DNA of 64,000 bases from Paenarthrobacter aurescens (GCF_041549525.1 NZ_CP157456.1:310001-374000); one strand, 5' to 3'. Counted from the stretch's first letter, positions 8,036 through 16,727 are shown. Notes: generated by a model from the sequence alone, not told the origin. Made by a program: numbers and translations.

Positions 8036-8311
8036 TTAGGCGTCGTGGTCCGTTTCGAGGATTTTCACCAGGCTGTCCAAGGCGGCATCTGCACCTTCGC
8101 CTTCGGCGCGCAGCACCACTACATCGCCGTGGGAAGCGCCCAGGCTCATGAGGGACAAGATGCTGGCGGCGTCCATGGCGTCGTCGGCGGGTTCACCCTG
8201 ACGCGCGATGGTGACGTCGATGTCCAGGTCTCCTGCTGCCTCGGCGAAGATGGCTGCCGGGCGGGCGTGGAGGCCTACGCGGCTGGCAATGGTGGCTGTA
8301 CGTTCTGGCAT
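8036..8311 (-). CDS. ptsH: PTS phosphocarrier protein HPr
   Basis: A 91-residue HPr. The phosphorylated His15 is in VGLHARPAA, and the regulatory-serine region is recognisable as AASILSLMSLGASHGD. It passes phosphate from enzyme I to the IIA domain of FruA. It is the last gene of fruR-fruK-fruA-ptsH, 74 bases after fruA, so the general phosphocarrier is made together with the fructose system. No enzyme I gene is in the window. Confidence 0.95.
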   Translation of the reverse strand: MPERTATIASRVGLHARPAAIFAEAAGDLDIDVTIARQGEPADDAMDAASILSLMSLGASHGDVVVLRAEGEGADAALDSLVKILETDHDA

Positions 8312-8385
8312 TGGTGCTCCTTTTCATGAAGGGTGGCGGTTAGGGAGGTGGCTTTGTGGGAAGTCTAGACGTTTGACCTGAGAAG

Positions 8386-10419
8386 CTAGACGCTGACGGT
8401 GGCCGGGGCGGCTTCCGCTTCGACCGGCTTCTTGACTGCAAAGCGCTTCAGGGCGATGACGGCCAGCGCGCTGACCACCATTCCGGCGACGATGGCGATG
8501 ATGAACATGGGCAGGTTGCCAATGGCGAAGAAGACGAAGAAGCCGCCGTGGGGAGCCTGGGAGGTGACCCCGGTAGCCATGCAGAGGGCGCCTGTCAGTG
8601 CGCCGCCCACCATGCTGGCCGGGATGACGCGCAGCGGGTCGGCTGCGGCGAAGGGGATGGCGCCTTCTGAGATGAAGGAGGCTCCCAGCAACCAGGCGGC
8701 CTTGCCGTTTTCGCGCTCGTTGAGGGTGAACAGCTTCTTGTTCAGGACGGTTGCAAGGGCCATGGCCAGCGGCGGAACCATTCCCGCAGCCATGACGGTG
8801 CCCATGATGAGCCACGGTGCCTGGTTGTCAGCGCTGCCGGCGCTCAGGCCAGCCACTGCGAAGGCGTAGGCAACCTTGTTGACCGGGCCGCCGAGGTCGA
8901 AGCACATCATGAGGCCCAGGATGATGCCGAGGACTACGGCGGAGGCGCCGCTCATGCCCGTCAGCCAACCATTCAGTGCCGCTGTAAGGCCTGCAATAGG
9001 TCCACCCAGAACCAAGAACATCAATCCTGAAGCAACAATTGAACCGAGCAACGGAATGATCACCACGGGCATGAGGCCGCGAAGCCAGCGGGGTACCTGC
9101 CACGTTCCAATGAGGTACGCAATGTAGCCCGCCAGCAAGCCTCCAATGATGCCGCCGAGGAAGCCTGCATCCATGAAATGGGCCACGGCTCCGGCAACAA
9201 AGCCGGGCGCAATGCCCGGCCGGTCGGCAATGGCGTAGGCGATGTACCCGGCCAATGCAGGAACCAGGAAGTACATGGACAGGGCACCGATCTTGAACGC
9301 TACAGCTCCAAGATAAATCGACAGACCGCCTTCAGGCAGGTTGCCGAAGTTGTTCTCCAACACCACCTTGTCCGCAACCTCAGTGATGTCGTAGCCGCCC
9401 AGCAGGAATCCAAGGGCAATCAGCAGACCGCCGCCGGCCACGAACGGAATCATGTAGCTCACGCCGGTGAGGAGTGCGCGCTTCAGCTTCTGGCCGATGT
9501 GCTCGCCCTTCTCTTCCTCTGCGCGCTCAGCCTGCTCTTCGGCACCGAAGTGCGGAACACGGCGTGCGTGCGGGTCATCCGCGGCTGCGAGTGCTTCCTG
9601 GACCATCTTGGTGGGCTCGTCGATGCCGCGCTTGACGGGCGCGTTGATGACCGGTTTGCCAGCGAAGCGTTCCTTGCCGCGGACATCGACGTCTACGGCG
9701 AAGATCACCGCGTCAGCTGCCGCAATCACTGCCGGGTCCAACGGCTTTGCGCCCGAGGAACCCTGGGTCTCGACCTGCAGATCCACGCCCATTTCCTTGG
9801 CAGCGGCAACAAGCGAGTCGGCCGCCATGTACGTGTGCGCAATGCCGGTGGGGCAAGCTGTCACGGCCACGATCCGCTTGGGCGCGGCAACCGGCGTCGT
9901 GCTGGCGGCGGCAGCGGCGGGTGCAGCGTCTGCAGGTGCTGCGGCAGAAGCGGGAGCAGCAGCCGGCTTATCGGCCAGCGCGCCATCCACGAGGTCCACA
10001 ATGTCCTGCTCGGTTTCAGCCGCACGCAGTGCCGCGGTGAAGTCCTTTTTGATCAGCGAACGGGCCAGTTTGGACAGGAGCTTGAGGTGCTCCTGGTCCG
10101 CGCCGTCCGGGGCTGCGATGAAGAAGATGAGGTCAGCGGGCCCGTCCTTGGCGCCGAAGTCCACCTTGTGGGACAGACGCGCCATGGCCAGGGCCGGTTC
10201 CTGGACTGCAGCGGAGCGGCAGTGCGGGATGGCGATGCCGCCCGGGACCCCGGTTGCGGTTTTCTGCTCGCGGGCAAAGGCATCGGCAAAGAGGCCTTCA
10301 ACCTCGGAAGCACGGCCGGTGGCGGCAACTTTGCCGGCCAGGACGCGGATGACGTCGGCAGGGGAGTCGCCCAGGTTTTGGTCGAGGGTGACCAATTGGG
10401 TTGTGATCAGCTGGGTCAC
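8386..10419 (-). CDS. fruA: Fructose-specific PTS enzyme IIABC
   Basis: A single 677-residue polypeptide containing all three PTS units. IIA (about 1-150) has phospho-His66 in GGIAIPHCRS. An Ala/Pro linker follows. IIB (about 182-280) has phospho-Cys189 in AVTACPTGIAHTY. The membrane-embedded IIC domain follows from about residue 330. It imports fructose as fructose-1-phosphate. The GTG at 10419 overlaps the fruK stop as GTGA, so the two are translationally coupled. The open frame continues upstream of this GTG only through fruK sequence. Confidence 0.95.
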   Translation of the reverse strand: MTQLITTQLVTLDQNLGDSPADVIRVLAGKVAATGRASEVEGLFADAFAREQKTATGVPGGIAIPHCRSAAVQEPALAMARLSHKVDFGAKDGPADLIFFIAAPDGADQEHLKLLSKLARSLIKKDFTAALRAAETEQDIVDLVDGALADKPAAAPASAAAPADAAPAAAAASTTPVAAPKRIVAVTACPTGIAHTYMAADSLVAAAKEMGVDLQVETQGSSGAKPLDPAVIAAADAVIFAVDVDVRGKERFAGKPVINAPVKRGIDEPTKMVQEALAAADDPHARRVPHFGAEEQAERAEEEKGEHIGQKLKRALLTGVSYMIPFVAGGGLLIALGFLLGGYDITEVADKVVLENNFGNLPEGGLSIYLGAVAFKIGALSMYFLVPALAGYIAYAIADRPGIAPGFVAGAVAHFMDAGFLGGIIGGLLAGYIAYLIGTWQVPRWLRGLMPVVIIPLLGSIVASGLMFLVLGGPIAGLTAALNGWLTGMSGASAVVLGIILGLMMCFDLGGPVNKVAYAFAVAGLSAGSADNQAPWLIMGTVMAAGMVPPLAMALATVLNKKLFTLNERENGKAAWLLGASFISEGAIPFAAADPLRVIPASMVGGALTGALCMATGVTSQAPHGGFFVFFAIGNLPMFIIAIVAGMVVSALAVIALKRFAVKKPVEAEAAPATVSV

Positions 10420-11408
10420 TGTGAGTCCTTCTGGAGGGCCGTGATGGTTACGGCATGGGGGGTTGTCTGGTGGACTGCCGGGACAGTGGAGCCCGGCAGC
10501 GAAGCAGCAGCGGCACCATGTGCCACGGCTTGACGAAGGCAGTCCTGCGCAGAGCCGCCTTGGGTTGAAGCCAGCAAATAGCCGGCCAGTGAGGAGTCCC
10601 CTGCGCCCACCGTGCTGACGGCTTTGATGGGCGGATGCGTGGCAAGCCACGCTCCGTCCGCCGTCACCAGGACTGCTCCCTTGGAACCGAGTGTTGCCAG
10701 AACGGCGCCTACACCGCTGGCGACGACGGCGGCTGCGGCTTCGGCCGCTTTGGCCGGATCCGCCTCCAGTTCGTCAGCCGTGGAGACGTTGGTGAATCCG
10801 GCGGCGGCTGCGAGCTCGGCGAGCTCTTCCGCGTTCGGCTTGAGGAGGTCCGGCTTCCCTGCGGCATCGCCTGCCAAGGCGGCCGCGAGGGGCGCCCCGG
10901 AAGAGTCAATGGCGATGTTTGGGGAGGCCGTCCCGTCCGCGCTCGACCGAAGCCGGCGAGCGATGGTGGCGTAGAAATCCGCGGGGACTCCTGGTGGGAG
11001 CGATCCTGCGAGGACCACCCAGCTGGCGCCACGGGAGCGTTCCAGCAGCAGCCCGATCAGGGCTTCCTGCTGTTCACCGCTCAGCTCCGGGCCGGGTTCG
11101 TTGATCTTGGTGGTGACGCCGTCCGGTTCGGTGAGCGTGACATTGCTGCGCAATGCCTGACCTATGGGTAAGGCAGCGAACGGTACACCGGCGTCGTGCA
11201 GGCCCGAAAGAACCGGGTCCGAGTCCGCCCCTGGAAGGACTGCAAGGGTGTCCAGGCCGGAGGCCACGAGGGCGCGGGAGACGTTTACTCCCTTTCCGCC
11301 GGATTCCTGGTGAACGGCTACCGCGCGCTGAACTTCACCGCGGGCCAACGCCCCGGGAAGTTCAACCGTGCGGTCCAGGCTGGGGTTGGCTGTCAGGGTG
11401 ACAATCAT
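10416..11408 (-). CDS. fruK: 1-phosphofructokinase
   Basis: A 330-residue PfkB-family sugar kinase. It begins MIVTLTANPSLDRTVELPG, typical of FruK. It has the substrate loop GGKGVNVSRAL and the anion-hole/catalytic-base signature GAGDSSLAGY near residue 255. It phosphorylates fructose-1-phosphate from FruA to fructose-1,6-bisphosphate. Its ATG overlaps the fruR stop by four bases (ATGA), and its own stop overlaps the fruA start. Confidence 0.95.
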   Translation of the reverse strand: MIVTLTANPSLDRTVELPGALARGEVQRAVAVHQESGGKGVNVSRALVASGLDTLAVLPGADSDPVLSGLHDAGVPFAALPIGQALRSNVTLTEPDGVTTKINEPGPELSGEQQEALIGLLLERSRGASWVVLAGSLPPGVPADFYATIARRLRSSADGTASPNIAIDSSGAPLAAALAGDAAGKPDLLKPNAEELAELAAAAGFTNVSTADELEADPAKAAEAAAAVVASGVGAVLATLGSKGAVLVTADGAWLATHPPIKAVSTVGAGDSSLAGYLLASTQGGSAQDCLRQAVAHGAAAASLPGSTVPAVHQTTPHAVTITALQKDSQ

Positions 11409-12196
11409 GCGATCACCACGTCAACGCCGGCATCAGCCAAAGCTGCTGCGAGCTCCGTGGACGGTTCGCTGTCTGTAATCAAGGTGTCTACATCTTTCAG
11501 GGTGGCGAACTGGACCAGGGTTTCGGCGTCCAGCTTGGAGGAGTCAGCCAGTGCCACCACTCGGCGCGCTGAGGTGACAAAAGCGGCTTTTACCGCTGCT
11601 TCCTCCGGATCCGGGGTACTGAGCCCGAACGTTGCGTGGATGCCGTTGGCTCCCACGAAGGCGATGTCCGGGCGAAGTTTGTGGGCTGCATCAACCGTGG
11701 ATTGCCCCACGGCAGCTTGCGTTAGCCCGCGCACACGGCCCCCCAGGATTTGCAGTGCGATGCCCTGGGTGGAGGAGAGCTTTCCGGCGATGGGAATGGC
11801 ATGGGTGATGACCACAAGTTCATCGGTTCCGGTGGCCGGTGGCGTCCGCTGGGCCAAAAGATCAGCGAGGGTTTCCGTGGTGGAACCCGCATCCAGGAGG
11901 ACACTGCCCGTGGTGAGCTGGGGTATGAGGGAGAGTGCTGCGTTGGCGATGCGGAGTTTCTCCACCTGACGCTGGACGGCCCGCTCCAGGATGCTTTCTT
12001 CCCGGGTGCTCAGGCGATCTGAAGGGACAGCGCCGCCATGTACGCGCCTGAGGTTGCCGGAGACCTCAAGTGCCGCGAGGTCGCGGCGGATGGTTTCAGT
12101 GGTGATGCTGAAACGGTCGGCGAGGTCCGTGACACTCACCCGTCCGCGCTCCGCGACGAGTGCGGAGATCAGTTGCTGGCGCTCTTCGGCGAACAC
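11405..12196 (-). CDS. fruR: DeoR-family fructose operon regulator
   Basis: A 263-residue DeoR/GlpR-type repressor. The N-terminal winged helix contains RVSVTDLADRFSITTETIRRDL, and the effector domain contains the phosphosugar-binding segment LLDAGSTTETLADLL. As first gene of the fru operon it most likely senses a fructose phosphate and represses its own operon, as FruR does in related actinobacteria. GTG 12196 is preceded immediately by GGAGGG. The 5' region carries paired 17-bp repeats and promoter-like elements. Confidence 0.9.
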   Translation of the reverse strand: MFAEERQQLISALVAERGRVSVTDLADRFSITTETIRRDLAALEVSGNLRRVHGGAVPSDRLSTREESILERAVQRQVEKLRIANAALSLIPQLTTGSVLLDAGSTTETLADLLAQRTPPATGTDELVVITHAIPIAGKLSSTQGIALQILGGRVRGLTQAAVGQSTVDAAHKLRPDIAFVGANGIHATFGLSTPDPEEAAVKAAFVTSARRVVALADSSKLDAETLVQFATLKDVDTLITDSEPSTELAAALADAGVDVVIA

Positions 12197-12220
12197 TTAC
12201 CCTCCATTGGTCAAGCTGCT

Positions 12221-12254
12221 AAGTAGTGCATCCCGCCAAGTAGTCCATCCTGCT
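12221..12254. repeat. Two tandem 17-bp repeats upstream of fruR
   Basis: AAGTAGTGCATCCCGCC at 12221-12237 is followed directly by AAGTAGTCCATCCTGCT, with 14 of 17 positions identical. Its place in the fruR leader suggests a regulatory site or a leader structure. Confidence 0.6.
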
Positions 12255-12272
12255 CGGCAGTGCAGCCACATC

Positions 12273-12336
12273 AGTGACTGCTGTCACAACGATGTGGAAT
12301 TGCTTGACTCTATCTTTGATTATGTGGGTAAGTCAA
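12273..12336 (-). promoter_or_regulatory. Candidate fru promoter with a CRP/GlxR-like site
   Basis: On the minus strand a -35-like TTGACT (12331-12336) is followed 18 bases later by a -10-like TAGAGT (12307-12312). About 20 bases downstream lies AGTGACTGCTGTCACA (12273-12288), one mismatch from the TGTGA-N6-TCACA consensus of CRP/GlxR proteins. A site downstream of the start would repress; this is inferred from sequence only. Confidence 0.4.
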
Positions 12337-12428
12337 TAGAAAACAACACAAACAAAGATGTGGAACTGGGAACGGAAGCAGCGCAGCAACGGAACGCGGC
12401 AACACGGGCACGTCTAAACGGGCGCAGC

Positions 12429-12469
12429 AAAAAGGGCATGCCGCGCTCCCTGTAGCGCGGCATGCCCTT
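12429..12469 (-). terminator. Intrinsic terminator of the two-gene small-protein unit
   Basis: A perfect 16-bp stem (AAGGGCATGCCGCGCT at 12432-12447 with 12454-12469) and a 6-base loop are followed on the minus strand by TTTTT. It ends transcription arriving from the right, that is, from the small genes at 12554-12966. Confidence 0.9.
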
Positions 12470-12553
12470 CGTTCGGATCCCAACTGGGGGAATTATGGGA
12501 CCCGGTCTGAGGGGTGAATCGGGTTGCTGGCCGATTCAGCCTGAGTGATTACG

Positions 12554-12751
12554 TCAGAGGCCCGGCGGCCCTCCCGGCGACGGCTGCCCTGGTGTCGGCT
12601 GCTCTGGCGTCGGTGAGGGAACCTCAGGCCCGGGAGTGGGTTCCGGGACGGGCGGAGGTCCGGGTTCCGGCAAGGGAACCGGCTCGGGCGTGGGACCAGG
12701 CTCACGGGTGGGATCGGGATGTGAGGGGTCCGGCGGGAACTCGCTCATCAT
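12554..12751 (-). CDS. Proline-rich 65-aa protein
   Basis: After MMSEFPPD the whole protein is Pro-Glu-Gly-Thr repeats (P-E-P, P-G-P), so it is probably an extended, surface-type or disordered peptide. Its ATG overlaps the stop of the upstream 71-aa gene in TGATG, which argues for translational coupling. No independent ribosome site is present. An intrinsic terminator follows 85 bases downstream. Low complexity makes homology calls unreliable. Confidence 0.55.
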   Translation of the reverse strand: MMSEFPPDPSHPDPTREPGPTPEPVPLPEPGPPPVPEPTPGPEVPSPTPEQPTPGQPSPGGPPGL

Positions 12752-12966
12752 CAAGCGCTTCGCCGGTGCGGGGAGTGCTGGGGCCGAAGGCTTCCGGGGA
12801 CAGTGGAGGGGTACCTGCTGGAATCCCATCCCGTACCGAGGTAATCGATAGGCAGGTTGTCCGGATCCGGCGGATCAGGAAGGCTGCGCTTGCCTGCTGT
12901 CCCAGGCTTTCCGCCTGGTTTTTCTGCTGTGGCTGAAGGCCCTCTGTGTTGAGATTCCGTGTGCAT
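12751..12966 (-). CDS. Hypothetical 71-aa protein
   Basis: A small hydrophilic protein starting MHTESQHRGPSATAEKPG, with a central acidic PDPPDPDNLPIDYLG segment and a basic tail. No family is recognised. The start is fixed by GGAAGGG seven bases upstream. It is the first gene of a coupled pair with the proline-rich protein and lies 89 bases downstream of a Cys-rich protein gene on the same strand, with which it may be co-transcribed. Confidence 0.55.
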   Translation of the reverse strand: MHTESQHRGPSATAEKPGGKPGTAGKRSLPDPPDPDNLPIDYLGTGWDSSRYPSTVPGSLRPQHSPHRRSA

Positions 12967-13055
12967 GCTATCCCTTCCGGTAGCTCCAGAATTCCTGGTG
13001 TAGCTCATCGTGCCTGGTCTCCTCGGCCACCTGGTCTCCTCAAGGCGTCCCGGTC

Positions 13056-13487
13056 CTAATCCGGGATTTCCATGCGGAATCCGCAATGACATCCGAGGAT
13101 GCGTGTGTTGATCAGTACTTCGTACATCCGCAGCTGCGCACCCGGAGTCAGCACCAGGGGTGCCTGAAACCTGCGCAACTCGCAGCTTTTGGTTTTCATC
13201 GGCTCCCCGCAGTGCAGATATTGCCCGCCGAACTGGAGCACGCCCTGGGGGACGCCGGGGCGGTTCAGGACCGCAGCCACTCGTCGGACCGAGGCCACGT
13301 GGTCGTAGGAGTACTTGCAGGCATGGCATTCGTAGGAAACGTTCACCATGTTGGGCGCGGGCGGGTAGTGCGACTGGATTGAATTCACCAGAAGGTGCTG
13401 GTCCGTGTTGCAGCGCGAGCACCACAATGGTTCGTCTGGCGGTTGATGTGCTTCGTCCGGGACTCTGGACGCTGGCTGAGCCGGCAT
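13056..13487 (-). CDS. Cys-rich zinc-ribbon-like protein, paralog A
   Basis: A 143-residue soluble protein with four metal-ligand pairs: WCSRCNTD, YECHAC, YLHCGEPM and GCHCGFRME. These spacings suggest two zinc ribbons. It is clearly paralogous to the 154-aa protein at 14653-15117, sharing WC..CNTD, VSY.C..C.Y, HCG.PM and the C-terminal C.CGF.ME.P. Start ATG 13487 has AGAGG nine bases upstream. It is divergent from the GAF-ANTAR gene lying between the two paralogs. Its function is unknown; nucleic-acid or protein binding are the usual roles of such ribbons. Confidence 0.75.
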   Translation of the reverse strand: MPAQPASRVPDEAHQPPDEPLWCSRCNTDQHLLVNSIQSHYPPAPNMVNVSYECHACKYSYDHVASVRRVAAVLNRPGVPQGVLQFGGQYLHCGEPMKTKSCELRRFQAPLVLTPGAQLRMYEVLINTRILGCHCGFRMEIPD

Positions 13488-13664
13488 GGGTCTGTACCTC
13501 TGCATCAAAAAATGCGGGAAGCCCGTCTGCATGAGCTGGAAAGCCTGGGTCCTGTGATGGGGACTATACGATGATTGTGCACATAGGTGCACCACAGATG
13601 CAAGGATTCTGATTCCGTCGCCAAAAGGGTGACCAGCAGGCTCCGGGCCACCGTAAAATGAGGC

Positions 13665-14438
13665 ATGGACGAAATGAACGTTGATTTTGCGGCGCCTGAT
13701 GCTGTCTCTGCGCCTGACGATGTTTCGGTGCCTGAGCAACTGCAGGACCTGGTGATAGACAGCGAGGACGTGGGTGGTTTCCTGCACGAACTGGCCGTAT
13801 TCTCGGCTTCCGCCGTGTCACAGGCCGTCGGCATGGATGTGCTCTGCGGCATCACCCTTAGTCGTCGCCGACGCACTGCAACGGTGGCCGGAAGCACCCA
13901 CGAGGCCCGGCTGATCGATGAAGTTCAGCAGGCGTACGGCGACGGTCCCTGCCTGGAGGCCATGCGCAGTCACGGTACCCAGCATGTTCCAGACACGTCC
14001 ATCGAAGAGCGGTGGAGCGAGTACTGCACTGTCATTGCCGAGCGTGGGCATCTTTCCGCACTCTGCGTGCCCCTGGAATTGGATGAAGGAGCCACGGCTG
14101 CCCTGAACTTCTTCGCACCACAGGCCCACGCCTTTGATGAGTCCACCATTCGCAATTGCGAACTCTATGCAAGCCAGGCCGAGCGGTCACTGCGGCTGGC
14201 CGTGCGGATCGGCGTGAAGCAGCAGCATGCCGATGACCTCCAGGAAGCCATGCAGACCCGCACGGTGATCGACCTCGCCAGCGGAATCATTATGGGGCAA
14301 AACCGGTGTACGCAGGAGGAAGCTTTCCAGATCCTGAAGAAGGCCTCCAGCACCCGCAACCAGAAGCTGCGGGATGTTGCGGAATCCCTCGTCAAGACGG
14401 TGGCCAAGCAAGCGCCCGTGGCCCATTTCGAAGCCTAA
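13665..14438 (+). CDS. GAF-ANTAR RNA-binding antitermination regulator (copy 1)
   Basis: A 257-residue protein. After an acidic N-terminus, a GAF domain spans about residues 35-180 (LSRRRRTATVAGST, GDGPCLEAM, LNFFAPQAHAFD). An ANTAR domain of about 60 residues follows (TVIDLASGIIMGQNRCTQEE, then AFQILKKASSTRNQKLRDVA). ANTAR domains bind paired RNA hairpins and prevent termination. The GAF domain probably senses a small molecule or redox state. The gene sits between two paralogous Cys-rich genes, one divergent and one downstream. A second GAF-ANTAR gene lies at 57102-57839. Confidence 0.9.
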   Translation: MDEMNVDFAAPDAVSAPDDVSVPEQLQDLVIDSEDVGGFLHELAVFSASAVSQAVGMDVLCGITLSRRRRTATVAGSTHEARLIDEVQQAYGDGPCLEAMRSHGTQHVPDTSIEERWSEYCTVIAERGHLSALCVPLELDEGATAALNFFAPQAHAFDESTIRNCELYASQAERSLRLAVRIGVKQQHADDLQEAMQTRTVIDLASGIIMGQNRCTQEEAFQILKKASSTRNQKLRDVAESLVKTVAKQAPVAHFEA

Positions 14439-14652
14439 GGCCCGCTGGCCAGGGAATCATCAGCAGCCTCATCACTTGTGACGGCCGCCACTGGTGAACT
14501 ACATTCATACTTGGGTTAAGCAGATAGCCCTTGGAGCCTCATGAGTTGGAACCATCCGAGATGGTCCAAGAACTGCACCTTTTTAGCCGTGGCCTTCTTC
14601 GGCCGGCTCACAGCGTGCCTCCATGCAGGCTCCTTGAAGGAGTAAAAGGAGA

Positions 14653-15117
14653 ATGGCAATGACGCTTGGATCCCCGATTCCCGCCCCGCAGCCTGCAGAT
14701 GGGCGGGCACCTGCAACTGCCGATACCGGAGCGCGCCCTTGGTGCTCCGTTTGCAATACCGATTCCTACATTTTTGTTGAGACAGTTGTGGAAGCAGCAC
14801 CGAACCAGTCGGAGATCGTCGAAGTCAGCTACACCTGTAGCGAGTGCGATACGTTTTACGCCCACGCTGTCCGCCTCGATGCCCTGGTGCCAGCCATCCA
14901 GAGCGAATTTCTCTCCACATCCGCAGCCGGACTCTGGTTCAGCTGCACCCATTGCGGGGATCCCATGACCTTGGGCCGCCCCACCGAACGCATTATTGAG
15001 GCTCCCCGGACCACGGACGATCCGGAAAGTCCCAGCCTGCTTGAGGTGTATCTGCAGACCCAGGTGCTTCATTGCCGTTGCGGTTTCCAAATGGAGGTTC
15101 CACGCCACGTGGGATGA
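14653..15117 (+). CDS. Cys-rich zinc-ribbon-like protein, paralog B
   Basis: A 154-residue paralog of the protein at 13056-13487, with WCSVCNTD, YTCSECDT, SCTHCGDPM and HCRCGFQMEVP at matching spacings. The region between ribbons is more acidic. ATG 14653 or 14659 may be used; both follow AAGGAG, which also lies in a small palindrome (CTCCTTGAAGGAG) that could mask it. It lies 214 bases after the GAF-ANTAR gene on the same strand, so it may be its regulatory target, but I found no canonical ANTAR hairpin pair in the gap. Confidence 0.75.
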   Translation: MAMTLGSPIPAPQPADGRAPATADTGARPWCSVCNTDSYIFVETVVEAAPNQSEIVEVSYTCSECDTFYAHAVRLDALVPAIQSEFLSTSAAGLWFSCTHCGDPMTLGRPTERIIEAPRTTDDPESPSLLEVYLQTQVLHCRCGFQMEVPRHVG

Positions 15118-15157
15118 CTGCCGTCTCTAAATAAGTAAACGGTGGGGAGGGGTGGCT

Positions 15158-16291
15158 GTGCGTACATTCGGCGTCGAAGAGGAATTGCTGATCGCTGATC
15201 CCGGGGACGGACTGCCGTTGCCCCTGGCCTCGGGGCTCTTGGATGCGGTGGCGCCGACCGAAGCTGAAGATGGCGCAGGCCCTGCTCTGAAGTCCGAGTT
15301 CAAGCAGGAACAGATTGAGGTCAACTCCCGTCCTTGCAGGACCGCGAAGGAACTCCGCGCCGAGATCCGGGCGGGCCGGGAGCTGGCCGATTCCGCCGCC
15401 CGGGCGGTGGGTGCACGCGTTGCCGCGTTGGCCACGCCCCCTGTTTTTCATGCCACACCCACCGCGGGCAACCGGCGCTACGCCACCATGGGCGAGGAAT
15501 TCGGCTTGATTTCCCGTGAGCAACTCACCTGCGGCTTCCACGTCCACGTGTCCATAGAGTCCCCGGATGAGGGCGTGGCAGTGTTGGACCGGATGCGTCA
15601 TTGGCTGCCGGTCCTGCTGGCGTTGAGTGCCAACTCCCCGTTCTGGATGGGAGCGGACACCGGATTCGCCAGCTACCGGACCCAGATCTGGAACCGGTGG
15701 CCCACCGCCGGCCCCATGGACGTTTTTGGCTCGGCTGAGGGGTACAAAGCCGTGTTGGAAGAGTTGCTTTCCACGGGGGTGCCACTGGATGAAGGCATGA
15801 TCTATTTCGACGCCCGCCTTTCCCGCGGGCACCCAACCGTGGAGCTCCGGATCGCCGACGTCTGCCTTTATGCCGAAGACGCCCTGACCATTGCCGTCAT
15901 CGCGCGTGCCCTGGTGGAAACGTCGGCGAGCCAATGGCGCAAGGGGGAGCCGCCGTCGGACATTCTGACTCCGGTGATCCGCATGGCCAACTGGAAAGCC
16001 AGCCGCTTCGGGGTCAACAACCAACTCCTGCACCCAATGGAGCAGGCACCCTATCCTGCGGCTGATGTAGCCGGCGCGCTGCTCCGGCACATCCGTGGCG
16101 CCCTCACGGCATCGGGGGACCTCGCGCTGGCCAGAAGCGGAGTGGCGAACATCCTCCGGCGCGGGTCCGGCGAGCGGCTGCAGCGGCAGGCTTACGGCCA
16201 ACGGCGCCGGTTGTCCGACGTCGTCTCTGCCGCCATTGCCTCTACCCACAACTACGGCGAGCGAACCGACGCCGGACTCTTGAGTCGCTGA
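15158..16291 (+). CDS. YbdK-type carboxylate-amine ligase (glutamate-cysteine ligase family 2)
   Basis: The 377-residue protein opens with RTFGVEEELLIADP, the GCS2 signature. It has FKQEQIEVNSRPC, CGFHVHVSIE, and an Arg/Asn-rich C-terminal region ending MANWKASRFGVNNQL. Members make gamma-glutamyl amides such as gamma-glutamylcysteine in vitro; the actinobacterial physiological substrate is uncertain. GTG 15158 is chosen because GGGAGG stands seven bases upstream. The GTG at 15152 would be too close to it. Confidence 0.88.
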   Translation: MRTFGVEEELLIADPGDGLPLPLASGLLDAVAPTEAEDGAGPALKSEFKQEQIEVNSRPCRTAKELRAEIRAGRELADSAARAVGARVAALATPPVFHATPTAGNRRYATMGEEFGLISREQLTCGFHVHVSIESPDEGVAVLDRMRHWLPVLLALSANSPFWMGADTGFASYRTQIWNRWPTAGPMDVFGSAEGYKAVLEELLSTGVPLDEGMIYFDARLSRGHPTVELRIADVCLYAEDALTIAVIARALVETSASQWRKGEPPSDILTPVIRMANWKASRFGVNNQLLHPMEQAPYPAADVAGALLRHIRGALTASGDLALARSGVANILRRGSGERLQRQAYGQRRRLSDVVSAAIASTHNYGERTDAGLLSR

Positions 16292-16306
16292 GAAGTACGG
16301 TCTTGT

Positions 16307-16708
16307 TCAGCCCTGATTGATGCGGATCATGTTGCCGGAGGGGTCGCGGAAAGCACAGTCGCGCGGTCCCCACGGCTGCTCGATCGGTTCCTGAAGCACT
16401 TCGGCGCCTGACGCGCGGAGCTTCTCGAAGGTGGTGTCAAGATCGTCCGTGGTGAACACGAGCATCGGCATGACGCCCTTAGTCAGGAGTTCCTGGATGG
16501 CGTCGCCGTCCGCTTGTGAACGTCCGGCGTGAGGCGGCGAAAGGACCAGTTCAAGATCGGGTTGGGCGTCGCTGCCGATGGTGACCCAGCGCTGGCCGTC
16601 GGAGCCGACGTCGTTCCGGACTTCAAAGCCCATGGCGTCCCGGTAGAAGGCGAGCGACTCATCGAGATCGTTGACGGTGACGTGTGCGTACTTCAGTGAA
16701 ATGTTCAT
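16307..16708 (-). CDS. VOC-family (glyoxalase/bleomycin-resistance fold) protein
   Basis: A 133-residue protein with paired beta-alpha-beta-beta-beta modules: YAHVTVNDLDESLAFYRDAM in the first and PMLVFTTDDLDTTFEKLRAS in the second. The ending FRDPSGNMIRINQG is typical. Candidate metal ligands are His in the first strand and Glu/Asn near the end. The substrate cannot be told. It lies 19 bases behind an AraC regulator on the same strand, a common regulator-VOC pair. Confidence 0.88.
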   Translation of the reverse strand: MNISLKYAHVTVNDLDESLAFYRDAMGFEVRNDVGSDGQRWVTIGSDAQPDLELVLSPPHAGRSQADGDAIQELLTKGVMPMLVFTTDDLDTTFEKLRASGAEVLQEPIEQPWGPRDCAFRDPSGNMIRINQG

Positions 16709-16727
16709 GCATCACACGCTATGGCAG

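Noticed and set aside
14439..14652. ANTAR-target paired hairpins between the GAF-ANTAR gene and the downstream Cys-rich gene
   Set aside because: Two hairpins can be drawn (near 14545 and 14583), but their loops do not show the conserved A1/G4 hexaloop residues.
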